From NCBI RefSeq assembly GCF_019399895.1, contig NC_091882.1:4092001-4156000 (forward strand): a stretch of 64,000 nucleotides of DNA. The letters are read 5' to 3'. Source of the stretch: Cardiocondyla obscurior (lineage: Eukaryota > Arthropoda > Insecta > Hymenoptera > Formicidae). The notes beneath the pieces are model-generated. The model was not told the DNA's origin. It saw only the letters and a list, made by a program, of their open reading frames with translations, and searched no databases. This document shows, in pieces, positions 40,088 through 54,400 of the stretch; within the stretch, counting starts at the first letter, position 1, and every line of letters starts with the position of its first letter. Position numbers and translations under genes: made by a program.

Positions 40088-43000
40088 ATGAAGGCAACAA
40101 TTTCTCTTCTTCTGTGCCTTCTTTGCGTCAACCTGCCGGGAGTTATCACGAACGTAGATTCGGTCTGCGGTGGTCACTTGGTGGGCCCTAGGGGTGTCAT
40201 ACAAACGCCAAATTTCCCCGGGCCGTTTCCAATTCCGATCAAGTGTCGCTGGGTGATAGACGTGTCCGACATCCCGTCAAGTAACAGCTCTATCGTCGTC
40301 TACTTGATGCAGCTTTATGTCTACAAGGGCCTCCGCTTCACCGAATATGCGTACTACGAGTCCGAGACCATGAATTTCGGGGCGGCTCTGATTAAAGAAG
40401 TGACCGAAGGTAACGTCTTCGAATACCGACGCCTAAGGACGTTCAGGCCGTTCCTCGTGGTCGAGTTCGAGCTCGATCGGCTCGAAGGCAATCACGTCAG
40501 GGTGCTAAATGATTTGCTTGACGTATATGGATTCAACATAACGTACGAGATGACCGAGGAACATCCGAATCCCGATTCTTGCTCGATGCGTGATTGTTCC
40601 TTCGCGGGAAACTGTCTGGTTTCTGCGGATTACACGTAAGTTCTTGAAAAACAATATCCGAAAGGATCTGCTGTACATTTTGTTGATATAATATTTACGG
40701 GAATATAACAATCTTCTAACAAATATTTGTCGAATTTCTAATTAACAGTGGATCAAGGTCATTTTTCCTAACATTTCTTTTAGTCTGACGAGTGTTTTTT
40801 TCGCAGGTCATTCTGGTGCGATTGTTTCGATGGATTCAGCGGAAGAAATTGTAACGAAGGTCCATTATGTTTTAAAGATGAGCATATTCCAATTTGTCGA
40901 AACGGAGCTACGTGCAGGTATGATCTTATAAAACATCATGAAATATATATACAAAAATTAAAAAAATTATATTTAATTCTTTAAATACTATTTTATAATT
41001 TTATATTATCTTGTTTAAGATATAAGGCGATTTGTAAAATAAATAACTAGCTACATTGATTGCAGACAAATTGGAGCAGAAGCAATGCACTGTGATTGTC
41101 CGAATGGCTACGCCGGACACAATTGCGAAACTCATCTTTTAGACACTTCAGATTCTGGTAAGCTTTTATCTTGATTAGATATATTTAATCCGTTTTATTT
41201 TGGTACGCGGGTTATTAATATTCATCGATAAGACTGTATAAAATTGAGTAAAATTTTATGTGAGCAAAAACGAGAAAATATTTCGAGTTTAAAAAAAGTA
41301 CGTAATAATATTTCTTTGTAGAATGTGCTTCAGAGAGTTGCATACTGCAATGTCCTGTCGACAAACAGGAGCAGCCGTGCACTTGTAAAGACGGCACGAA
41401 GATATACAACAGTGAGTTGATGCCTTACATACGTAATAATTTATCGAAACACATTGAATTTTTTTTAAATATAATTTTTGCAACACTGTTTTTTTATTCG
41501 CGGCTTTTTAATTAAATTTTTTTAATTTAAAATGCGCAGAAATGTTCTATAATACACATGGACTTTATCGTAGATCGATCGAGATACGAATGCAGGATCA
41601 AGTTATCAAATGTTACATCTCTCCGCACGGGTCTATCACAACACGGAAGTTTGGAATCGTTCGTCAGCAAGCAGGTGAGTGAAAAAAATATATATTTAGT
41701 TTATCTGACTATTTTTAATAATAATTATTAATCAAAATAAAAAAATTAATCAATATGGTGACATGCTCTATGAAGTATTTGACTGAAACGATAAGACTAT
41801 AGAAAATATGCATGTTTCGACGTAAATATGACAATATAATTTGCATAAATGGATTATGCAATAAATTACAATTCTTTGTTTTCAAATTAGCATGTGCGCG
41901 CAAATAGTTATTTAAAAACATTATTGATAATATTACAATTTGTGTGAAACTGCACGATTTAAACACATGACGCGATTGTCGTCGATAAGCGATGTATTTA
42001 ATCGCAATCGCCGTATGCGACTATGTGGCAATTACATATCGTAATGATTTTTGTTCATTTACGTCAATCCGAAGAACGCACGTTCGAATGGATATACAAT
42101 TGTCATTTATAATCTAATCCGTAAATTCAACAACCAATTAATTTATTGCGACGCAGATTGCATTTACGTTTATTTCGTGACAATATAAGAATATTTTAAT
42201 TTACGTCAGAGTAAAATATCATTATGAGTATATTACCTGAAAATTCCTAAACTCAAAGCAAGCAATATTATCTTTTTGAAATAACTTTTTATTAAATAAA
42301 AAATTTTCTCTTGTACCAATTATAAAGTTTGATGGACTATTTACGTGTTGTATGTGTATTAGCGCATACACGCATTGCACGCACATGTGTGCGTGAAAAT
42401 TAAAGCAAATATTTAAAAAATAATGTTTAATTAAGGAAATTTAAAGTCCAATGTCGGAGTAACTTTTGGACTTTAGAACGTTCTTTAGTCCGGAATTAAT
42501 TCCTGATATCTGTCAGTTGTCCAAGTTCGTTGAAATTTGCACACAGTGACTATGATTCCCTTTTCTGGCATTTTCAGATAAAGAAATTTCTTAAGAACTT
42601 TTCGTACATAGTTCATAGTTAGATGTAGGTAGTGACTTCAGTAATTATATCAGAAATTATGTCTCGATAGATTTAAAAAAAAAAAAAAAAAAAAAGTTAT
42701 CTTTATTTTATTCCTCGTGAGCAGGTAATATTCAATTTTTCGTCAGTATGTTAGAAAGTACGTTTTAGTAGTCAGTATGCTTCACGGATGCAATACTGGG
42801 AATCGGCAGCCTTTCTCTGACGCACGAGAGCTAATTCCTTCCCCCTTGTACCTGCGTAAAATCCCGGGGAAACCCGTTCCGTGTCCTACATTAAAGTTTT
42901 TTTTTGTACTTGCTTGATCTTCACTAGGCGTCACTTTGTTTATCTATCAAAAATAGACATAATCCCTTTTATTCAAAGCAGTAACAATGTACATTTTTCA

Positions 43001-46000
43001 AGTTATTTCTCAATCGATCATTTCGACTTTAATATCGTTGAAAAAAAAAAAAAAAAATGTAACAAGAAATTGTAAGGAATAATTACGGAAATTTACCAGA
43101 ACTGCGGGCATAATAACGCGAATTATTCTGCTTTTTCTAACGCGCTAGTCGTGGCATTAAGAATTGCGTCAAGAACTTGTCAACGACTTGATAACTCGTG
43201 ATAACCGGTGAAAGCTCAATCAGCGAAGAAACACGCAGAGAACACGTCAAAAGGGAGGATCGTCGGGTATGAACCATTGATAGAAACGTTCTCGAGGGCG
43301 TTAATTTCTGCGTACCGTGCGCAATACGAGATGCGACAATTTGCGATCAGTTACTATCAGCATTGTTTTGCTTCATGCAATACAATCGTGCGAAGGCACG
43401 GCAGGCGACGAAACGGGCGGAAACATTCAGACGCGTTTTTTATTTTTTTTTTTTTTTTTTTTTAATCATGCTCGTGGAATCCGGTTTTATCTGCGGTCTT
43501 GCGGATTTGTACCAACTGGTGTTACTGCATCTACATTTATCTGTTTATTAACAGATAAACAAAGTGACATTAAAAAAAAGTCTTTCAAGTTTTTCTTTTA
43601 ATGCGTCGCATAAAAAAGGTTTTTAAATATCTTAACTTAAATTAATCGTTAATCTTTATATTTTTGCCAATCATTTATGTACGTTAGTTAATTCTTTCAC
43701 ACCCAGGCAACTTTTCCTGCAGTTATAAATTTTTTGTGGTATCGTAATTGCTTATTTTGCCTTTCGAAGGATATTGAAATTCTTACAAATTAGTAGGGTA
43801 ACACCCATAAAATCCGGTTACTACAAGGATATTAGAAATCCCGTTTCCGTAATGGAATTCCCATCAGAAAACTAAGCTTCTTAACGAAATGATATTTCGC
43901 AGAAACTATACGAGTATTAATTTTATTGTTATTTTATTTAAAATACTAAAAAAAAATATAATTAACATTAATATGTATAAGATGCAAACGTTAATATTTT
44001 ATTTCTTAATTTTTTTCTTTGTTTTCTTTTTTCTCCATTTTTTCTCTAATTTAATTATTGAAATAAAAATTGTAAAAAGAGTAATAATCCATCTGACATT
44101 ACGCCACTGGCGTGAATCTTCGTTCCTTTAATCTTTACTTGAGTCGCAAATGAGATGATTCATTATTCGAACAGTATGAATTTTTTTTTTCCTGTTTTCC
44201 ATTACATGCAAAGAATTTTGTGCGAAACAAAAGTATTCTTCTCGATACGTTTTTATTTATTTTAAAGAAACAGTAAGCAATAAAGACGTATTTATGTAGC
44301 TAGTTGTATGTAAAATATTGATATTATATTTAAAAAATTTACGAATTGCTGCAATTATTTTTTTTTATATAAATTTTAATGGATTAAATTATTTATTTAT
44401 TATGTAGTATTTCAATTTTACATTTAACTTAAATTTCGTATTACATTTTTCTTTCATAACTTGTTACATCATTAGCAAACGTTAAGGTATCATATTTATG
44501 ATAATATCACAGTAATCTCATTAATGACTCTTGAATACCTGCACGATCATTCCCTTTTTTTTAGATTAGTGGACTTATCTAAAACGCATGTAGCCTTTTT
44601 TCTAAGTATATCTAACTGATTGCGTTACCAGTTACGTTATCAGTCAAGGATATTGCAATTATCGATATGATGAGTAAAGAAATCATGTCAAATTCGCAGC
44701 TTCGTTTTATTCTCGCTAAATGCAGGTTGTTGATGTTATTGTAGTACTTGCGAGTTTCAGGGAAGTCTAAAAATATTATCCACATCTAAGAATTGAGTTA
44801 TTTTTACAAATGAAGAAGAACCACAATCGATGATAACTGCCAATTCTCAATAGGTATTAGATAAATAATTATCTTTCAAAATTATCTTTCCAAAAATGTA
44901 TCGCAACGATATGAAATTTATTTTATTTTACACTTGCGATAAGATTATCGGTTAAGTTGCATTTAATGCAAGAATCTTAAATACAGGAAATTATTATTTG
45001 TTTCAAAAGCTGCGGGTTGATTTCCAAAAATCTTATGATAAAAATATTTTGCATCAAGTACTTTACGTATCAGTATGCTAGTTTTGTTAAAAACTTTAGT
45101 TATTCCCCAGAGAAATTTGCATCTACGCAAACAGTATTCGTAATTTGCGAGAGTAATAAGGAAAACCAGCTGCGGAATTACGCCTATAATATACACATAA
45201 TTATCTAGTACATATCTCGTTTTAATATACATATTTATCAAGAGACAACTTGTGTCCAGGTACTTTGGGATTTTCCGCTGGTCCTTCGATTAACAAAATA
45301 TCTTATCTGTCAATGAGAGATACGAAAAAAATAAAATAAAATAATAAAGAAATTAGTCTAACTGGCAAGTAATTTTGTTTCCGAATTCTAAGAAGTAAGT
45401 AAATGGAGACTTTTAAAAATACCTAATTTATAACTTTTACAAATTATCTTATTACTTTTAATGACCATTAGATATATTTTTAGAAAATGCTTTATAGTTA
45501 ATGAATATCTTTTTATTTTAATATCTTAAAAAGAATAGTTAATTACGGAAACAACTCAACCGATGTAATCTTGAATATAATCTTGTTATATCATCGAAAT
45601 ATGCGGTTGTTGCACAATGTAAATTATGCATTGTCTCTCTTTCTCTTTAGAGCAGTAATATTAGTAGATACAATTATATTCGTTGGCACAAAGAGCTGAT
45701 AACCGTTGTAACAAAATGGTTACGAAAAGAAACCTTCGGTGGTTACTATTTTTATATGATTAAAATAGAGACTGTACGCGGAAAGCACATAATTATCTCT
45801 CTGAAATTATTTATACTATGTAGAACTATATTTAGTAGTTGATTACTCTCTCTGATGTTTTTTTTTTTTTTTTTTTAACAATTGTATTTTATCATGTACA
45901 AGTTTTTAGGCAAGGAGATTTTACGTAAAATTAATAATGTCGCGTGGCACGTTTATCAGAGAGTTCTACACTTGATGTATATTTTCCGATTTGGATTTTT

Positions 46001-49000
46001 ATCCCAATTGGAAAATATACCTAATCTTGGTTTATCACAGACGTTGAACAGCTGATGAAACGCCGGTGCAACCGAAGCATTTGTGGCTTGCATCATTTTC
46101 GTTAATAGTGCGTAACTTTTTCCATCTTTTCTCTTCGGTACATAGTTATCGCAAGGGAAAAAATAGTAAAAAACTTTAATTAGATTTGGCTTTAAAAATA
46201 TATTATACTGATGGACTCGCATAATATTAGCGTTATGCAACATACGTACATATAATCGTATCGTATTAAATTAATTCATAGGTGATATGCACTACATACA
46301 TGTAATTGTTGCGGGTTATCTATTAGAATAAAGTTTATTGACCGACGTAATTGCAACGTCGATCAATATACTTTAGATGAGGTGTTTGCGCATGATGAAA
46401 CAAGTTATCAAAGATATACGTGCATGATGATGATGATGATGATGATGCAAAAAACTCTTGTCTTCACGTGTTTTCACGTGTCTTGCATACAATAATTTTG
46501 GAGTTGCACAAGATGACTTTTTCCACTTTGGAAATTTATCACAAGAGATCTGAAAAAATTAAGAAAAAAAAAGAAAACATATTTTATGGGTCTTAAAGGG
46601 ATACATATTTTAATTCATATTATAAATGTAAAATCAGGCGTTCACATATTTCAGGGATTTTTCTTATTTAAGAAAAATTAAAACAATTTATTGCTTAATC
46701 CACAAACGGCACACTGAACCATAACCCAGTGTTTTGAATATCATATATCCATAATATTATGAAGATGTATTTTTCTTTGTGTTAAAAAAAAAAAAAAAAT
46801 GTGCATTTTTATATACATATAATTCATTTATTATGCAAGAAAATACGAAAACAAGAAAGCTCATTTATTTCGCCACACTTACTTCAAACTTTATGTTTAT
46901 TCAACATTTAGAGCTAAAAACTAAACACATACGCACACTAGTGTAAGAATCAAAATTACATGCATAGTTATTTATCGATCAGTAAGCAAATAATATGATA
47001 TTCCAGTGGCGTTAAAGTGAATCATGTACGCGTATGCGAGACCCTCTATGAGTCATTTTAATTCTGTATCAGCGTTCTGATATATGCCATTGTTGATTAT
47101 ATTACGACGTAACATCGTTCCTTAGCAGATAAATTTTTTTTCTTTTCTGCAAAATTTATTATTTAGCTCGGTAATATCGTGTAAAAGCTGATCGTATTGT
47201 CTCTCTCGACTAAAATTATTTATCTTTGTCCATGTGATTTGAGATAAGATCCATCACACATACATATACATATTATATACATATATGCAAAAATGTTAAA
47301 TATAAAAATAGGGCAGAATCTCTTCTCGCTCAAGCGTTAGCTCTGAGATTATTACAAAATATCTTATAGATTTTTAACTTTTTAGTGCCGAAAAATTATT
47401 AACTTTCCCGCATATGAAACTTAATTTTTTACAAGTCTTTGATAACTTGGACCGACCGGGGATGGTTAGGTCAATGACTTTGACCTCATTCGAGGTCAAG
47501 GTCTCCGTCGAAATTAATTGAAAGTCGCCCAAAGGGTGGGGTAGGGGGTGGTGGGTGAAGGTAAACGATGACACACGTTTTAAATATAAAATTGTATTCT
47601 TTAATGCGACAAATTTAATTGGGTCGCTTTAATTATTCATTTCATCCGTTAGCTCTTCTTTTTCTCGTTTGCCTCATGTTCTCAATTATGAATTACTGTC
47701 CTCGAATGCGATTAGCTATTTTACTCTCCTCCTGGGAAATCGTGTGCGCGGAGACGTAACTCAGTTAGCGGCTTCGGCGTCGCGTTTTTCCTCGGGTTTC
47801 CCGGTAAAGTTGGCCGTCCGCGCCGGGCATCGATAAAAAGCATCCGTTATGTATGTACATACATATACCCTATCGGAATATCCGAGGAAGCTTGGTGGGG
47901 GGCCGACCTCTATAAAAGAGGCGCGCGCCACGCTTACGTGTCTTCGTATCGTCAGAACCTCCTCCGTGAGTCGTCGTCGAGCTGTGAGAACGTTACGCGA
48001 GTGTTGCGCGAGTTTGCGTCAGAGCGAAGTTGAGTGAAAGCGGAGGGAAGCGAAGTTGGTCCCAGGCCGCCTGGAAAGAAAAAGAATTCAAGTGATTCGG
48101 TAGAGACCGGCGAGAATCTCGAAGTCAAGCCGGGTCGCAACAGGTCGGGGGATTAAAGCGACGAAAATTCGTCCAACGGACATTACCGAGCGCACGAGGA
48201 TTCCGACGTTCAGCGAGGTGTGCAGGGGAGACGCGTTGAAAATTGAACCGAGACCGAGCGCAGAGACGGACATAGCGACCGATATGACTCGTTGCCAGGA
48301 GCCGCAATCCTATCACGCGCAGACCACGATGGCCGACAGGTAGCTATCACGAAATAAGAGTATCTATATGCCCGGTGCACGGGATTTCCACGTGGCCTGT
48401 GACACGCAACACTCGACGAGAGGCGTAGCATGATTGGTCGTGGTTCTCTCAACAGTGATAAAGAAATGCTTGGTCACGACGAGGTAATTTCGATTTATCG
48501 CCGACCTCTTCTTCTTCCCCCTCGTTCGTTTTAACGCGAAAGGCGCTTTCAACATTGCGTAACAATTTTTTATTTGTTAACAAATGACTCGGCGGAATAT
48601 ATTTTATCGCGGTCAAAATAGAATTTCTCAAAAGCGACCGCGTATCTTATTTATCTTTGCTCGGTTCGCGGAAATCGTTATCCTACCGCAAGCTGTAGGT
48701 ATGTATCTAAAGCTTGCGGAAGAATTTCTCAATTTTGCTCTTTGCATACTTTTCGAAATCTTCGAGTCACCGTGGTAAAAATTATTTCAGCAATTGCTGG
48801 TCGGCAAGAGCAATCGAAAGAGTCGTCTCGAAGCACCTTGCACTTTCCGCGTATAGATTAAATCGCCGCGTCATATCGCGATTCGTAGAACCCGTCGTGG
48901 AAATTCCAAGTATTACTCTACACTGTCGCGCCAGCTTATGTAACTCTTGATGCACCGATAATGATTGATCGAGGATGAATTCTAGTGGGAAGTCGTCGTG

Positions 49001-51382
49001 GCGCGAGGAGTCGAGCTGCTACGGGAGCACCGTCACTTGCGGGATGCTGCCGACTCTACGAGAACTGGCGTCCAGAGGCTGCAACAGTCGAGGTAGCGTT
49101 TGCCTAGTGCCCTTCGACGTGGACATGGACGCGGCCAGCCATCTCCAGATGACCCTGCTCGAGGCCTACTGCCGGGAGATCGGGATCGAGGTGCTCAGCG
49201 TTTCCAAGGAGACGATCCGCCTCCACTTGTGCCCAGGCAGCACAGACCTATCCTGCGTTCTGATAAGCGACAAAGATTCATATTTTCCGAAGCTGCCCAA
49301 GTGAAATTCAAGGACTTGCTCTTGAGGGCTGAAATCAAAGGACCGGTTCACGAGCGGTCTTTAACTAGAGCTCATGCTACTTGCCTGAGGTTCCCGCATC
49401 GGGGAGAATTCCCACGCGGAGGATAAAAAGGGAGTTTCGAACTGGGCGAGCTAATATGTCCTGTGTGTGTCTCACGGCAGCGAGACGGGAGCAATGGACA
49501 TTATACTGAGAAATAAAAAAAATTATGTGTATATAAGCGAGACTTATCCGATCCATCTTATGCCAAGTCTGCAAATTTTACCAATTTGGAAACACTTTCT
49601 GTACTTGTTTTTTGTTTGTTCTTTTCTTTCTTTCAATACACGAGTACTTATTTCTACTCGAAATGCAGAAAGTGCGAAACGAAGAAGCTGAGGAGAAGGA
49701 ATCTGCTATTGTTAGAACAAGATTTACGATTTAATAAGTGAAGCTTGTATCTTTTAATTATTCACTCGCAGAATATAAAGTAATAATTAAATATGTATAC
49801 ATCTGTATCAATTATATAAATTTGTCATAAAGACAAATCAATCTATATTACGTACTATATTTTGTAATTATCAACGATTAATGTCGAAGAACAATGTGAA
49901 TGTATAACATCGTGATTGATAAAATCAAATAACATGGAAATATTAAGTACGTCCTTATCTCTGATACCTATCCTTTGTATCTTTTTTATTCTTGTTCTCT
50001 TATTATAAATAATCCAATAATTTTATGCTTATTTAATTCGCTGAAACTTTTCTCGTAGCTTGCCAAATACTTAAGGAACTCCAATGTCACTTCTATGGAG
50101 GAATTAAAAATCCTGAATGTGACGTGAGTAGGTACACATTGGAAGGATAAAACGTAACAGTTGTACACAAAATATAAAAATGAATCGTGTTTGAAATAAT
50201 TTGTACGTAAAATGCCTGGAATTAATTTCTACTCTGCTCTCTTTTTTTTGTCTATTTTTTTTCTCGAATTTTTCTCCAACTTAATTATATTTAGTTTAAT
50301 TATTGAGAAATATTTTTTGCACAATTTTACACAATTTCTTACATCTGGCGTCGCAACTTGAGGTAATAGTAGGAAGCAAATAAAAACCTTAAATTTAATA
50401 CTTCTTTAGTTTTTTTTAATAAGATACATATGTTTACATAAAAGAAAAGAAATTAAGGTTTTAAGTAAATTCTCAACTTTTATATCGATTGAATAAAAAT
50501 ACATATAATTGTTAATAAAGAAATTTCTTAAAACTAGAACCAGAATAATATTAAAATATTTTATTAAATCATAACCGAAATCGAATGATGCTTTTGTTTC
50601 GGTTCAGGTTCCTGCCAAAATAAAAAAAGAAAATTAATTAATGTATTTTGTGCACAAGAAATGCCTTTTATGCTTAATCGCTGTTTAACTTTATATGTAT
50701 ATGTATTATTTCCTTTGACAGACCAACGGCTGAAGTTACTTTTCATTTTTTCGGGAATTCCGATGACGGGGATAAAATTCGTGAGTCCCTCAATCGACTT
50801 GTACAACGTCGACGTCTCAGTGAAATAGCGTTGGAATCTACACACTTTACTTTTCAGCAAAAACCTGCACTGAAGTTACAGGTAAACTTATTGCAATTCG
50901 AATAAGTAATAAGAATTTAGTTGAAATATTAATTGAAGGAAAGTCTTCGCGTTTAAGCTACTAAAAATAATTATTCTTTAATAAATACTTTTAATTAATA
51001 ATTATTCCAATTTATACAAATGTATTATATAGATAAAATTGCAAATATGTTAGTGAAGAATCACGACTTTAGTCGATTATGAAATTGATTATTCTTAGCG
51101 TTTTCTTTAATTATACAACTTAAAGAAGAATAATTATGTTTCAGAGTCTCCGTATCAATCAAGTGAATGATAATGAGGTTCACTTGGGAGAGCAAATCGT
51201 TTTATCGTGCGTTGCTCAAGGAAGCTACAACATAGATTTCGTTTGGTACAAAGACGGCATGTTGGTGAACACGAGTAAGGCTATTAGGTGAGCAAACTAT
51301 CAATGGCTTAGAATTTATATTGAAGTGCAGTCAAGTGCAATCATGAATTAAAATGACAATGTCGAGATGTATAAATATATTT

Positions 51383-51419
<37 letters not shown>

Positions 51420-54400
51420 AAATTTAGTTTTCTCAGCATCTTAATTGCCTCAATGTTTCAGAGAAATTTGGATCAAACGCTTGCCGAATGATGGATCAGA
51501 TGTATACACGTCGATGTTGACGATCGAGAAAGCGACTCCGCTCGACGTAGGTCAATATACGTGTCAGGTAGTTGACTGGGGTGTACAACAGTGCAAAGGT
51601 ATCTACATCGAGGTCAGAAATGAGCCGGACGTGAAGGTGGTGCCGATGAGTGCCACCGTAGAGAAAGTAAGTTGCAAATAGATTCGCTTAACGTGCAAAT
51701 AATATGCATTTATAGAAAGTAAGACGTATATTAATACTTCAAGATTTTTTACAGGGCAACAATGTACAGCTGACTTGCATGACTCCAAATATGCGTAACA
51801 TCGGAATTGGATTCGGCTGGACGAAGAACCGCGCCTTGCTTAAATTAGAGCCCGGTCGAGCGGTTTGGGAAGATCTGTATCCAGCGGGTAGCATTCTAAA
51901 AATCACTAATATTCAGGTAGAGTCAGACGTACGCGTTGATTTCTTTATTTAATTATTTATAGAATTTATAAATTAAATTTATAAATTAAAAATTAAAGAA
52001 TTTAATTCTTTCTATTAAAGCTTACTTCTAAAATTTAAAAAATATTTAAAAAAATTGGAACAAAAGTTCAAAAATGTGTTCGATTAATACCAAGTGGTTT
52101 ATTTGGCATTTTAGAAATCGGCGATTTATACCTGCAACGTAGCGCACAAGTCCATGTCTGTGAGAATCGAAGTCATGAATCGAACATTGATACCGATATG
52201 CTTTAAAACGAAGTCTTGGGGTTTACAATGGCCAGATACTGCGCCTGGATCAGAGGCGCTACTAGAGTGTCCTCGGTATTTTGTAGGCCAACGAGTATCC
52301 AGGCTGTGCTCGATGAAGGACGCTACCACACCCGAATGGCAAATACCAGACTTTTCGTCTTGTTTATACGAACCGTTAATTTTACCGTATAATAATGTGA
52401 GTATTTTTTTAATATTTGGTCATATTCAAATTAAATTTTAGTATTTGTTAATAAATATATAAAAATTAAAAAATAGTTAATCTTATTATTCTTAGGCTGA
52501 TCGACTCTTAATATCTGTAATATTATTTGCAAAATTAATTAAAAATATTCTCAATTTATTGTCAAGACGACATGTATAATGTTACGCAATTCATTTAATT
52601 TACAGTTTCGAAGTCTAACATTAGGGTATCAGAAAACCACGAGCTCGGACACGATTCTCGCCTTTTGGGAGATCTTGCGCAAACGTGGATTGCCATTTTA
52701 TCCTGGCGAAGGCGATCGTATAATGAGTATGTTGGCAGAAATCGAACGATATCAGAACACCATCGATCTACAGGATGCACATGCCTCTGCAGAAGCTCTG
52801 ACTCATATAATAAATCGCATACTAAGTGATGAATATTCAATTTTGAGTCAAGAGGTAAAAACAATTCAGGCATAGTGTAGAAAGGACTGGTTTTGTAAAA
52901 GATTGCTAAATTAAACTTTATTATATATAACTTTTTAATAATTTATTTTTTAGAAACTATCAGTATTACTTCAGCTTACGCAACGTAATTTAATTCACTG
53001 GTCTAAACAGCTGAAAAATGTATATAAGCAGCATCTGCCTCTGTCTTCCATGGTTGTAGATATTCAACAACTGGAATCTCAAAATGCAGACAGTATAACG
53101 CATTCCCTTCAAATACCTTCGTCTGATTATATGTAACTACTTTTATACTTGCACAAGTTAATTTTTTTTTACAAAATAATCTTTTAAAACAATATATTTT
53201 TTATATATGTATATATGTTAAAAGTTTTCATCATTTATTTATGACAGATATCCAGATTGGTACGAAGACAAAATAGCCGTACGATTATGGAAGAAACAAC
53301 GCAATATAAAATCTAATAATTCATATACTGGAATTGTTATCGTATATAAAAACATGTCGCGCTTTATACCAACAGCATACATTAAGGAGCTCGAGTAAGT
53401 TAATTTATTCATTAATAAGTTAAACGCGGGATTGAAAAATCCGAATAAATAAGCTAAAATAGGGATTGATAAGCGATTATTACTCTTAAATGCCTAGTTA
53501 CTTATAAAATTTTATTAATTAAAATTTTATCTTCATAGTGATGGCACAGACTTAGAATTCCGCATCAACTCTCGAGTGATCACTATCGCCGTACCTTCTT
53601 TTGGTGCCGATAAATATAATAAGATATGGATTGATCTCCAAATCCGACATTTACAAAACCAGACGAGCTCTTGGAACACATCGTGTGGCCTAATAGATAA
53701 TACTGGGTCGTGGGATCTCAATACTTGCGTAGCAAATACAGTGCCTAATGACGTTATGACGCATTGTTTGTGTCCAACTACAGGAACAATCGCCGTTTTC
53801 TTGACGACTCGCGCAGCAAAAGTACGTACAGCTTCAATTAAAATCTTTTTTTTTATTTTAATATTTATAGAATGAGAATCTTAGAAAAGATTCATGTTAA
53901 TTAATTCGTTATTATAGGTAGTGCTGGCGAAAACAGAGCAGACCACGTTTATTATAATATTTGGATGCAGCAGTTGCCTCATTCAGTGTCTACTGTCCGC
54001 TTTTATACTAGGCACTTTTTGGTGGAAGCATAAAAGCTGGCTAAATTTTCTAAAACTCCAATGCTGTGGTGCATTAATAGGTGCAATGGCAATCTTCATT
54101 TACGCCGTCCACACTAATCTTCCAGAAGTAATTATACTTTACGTTTAAATTCTTAGAACATTAGCTTTTGTTATCCGAGCTTTAAATCTAATATTTTCTT
54201 TTATTATAAAATAAATCTTACAAATTATAAAATTGTTATCTTGTTCTAAATTTAGCGTAGACTGCTGTAGACATAATATCGCATTTTTTAAGACTTAATT
54301 ATTTAATTTAATTAGACTTTAAACATATTTTTTCTCATTATTTTACAGTCATCTTATTCGCTCGTGGCAATAGGATTAGAGGCGTTTCTCCTTGTAGGAA

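Larger units (their letters stand above)
41675..50058 (+). other. 8.4-kb receptor intron hosting Gadd45
   Basis: The donor is GCAG|gtgagt at 41674/41675 and the acceptor is ctcgtag, ending at 50058. Outside Gadd45 the intron is AT-rich. It has homopolymers (for example T-runs near 43441-43463 and 45860-45876), an (ATG)8 tract at 46424-46447 and a CpG-rich, G-rich island from about 47430 to 49440 around Gadd45. No other coding sequence is recognised. Confidence 0.75.
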
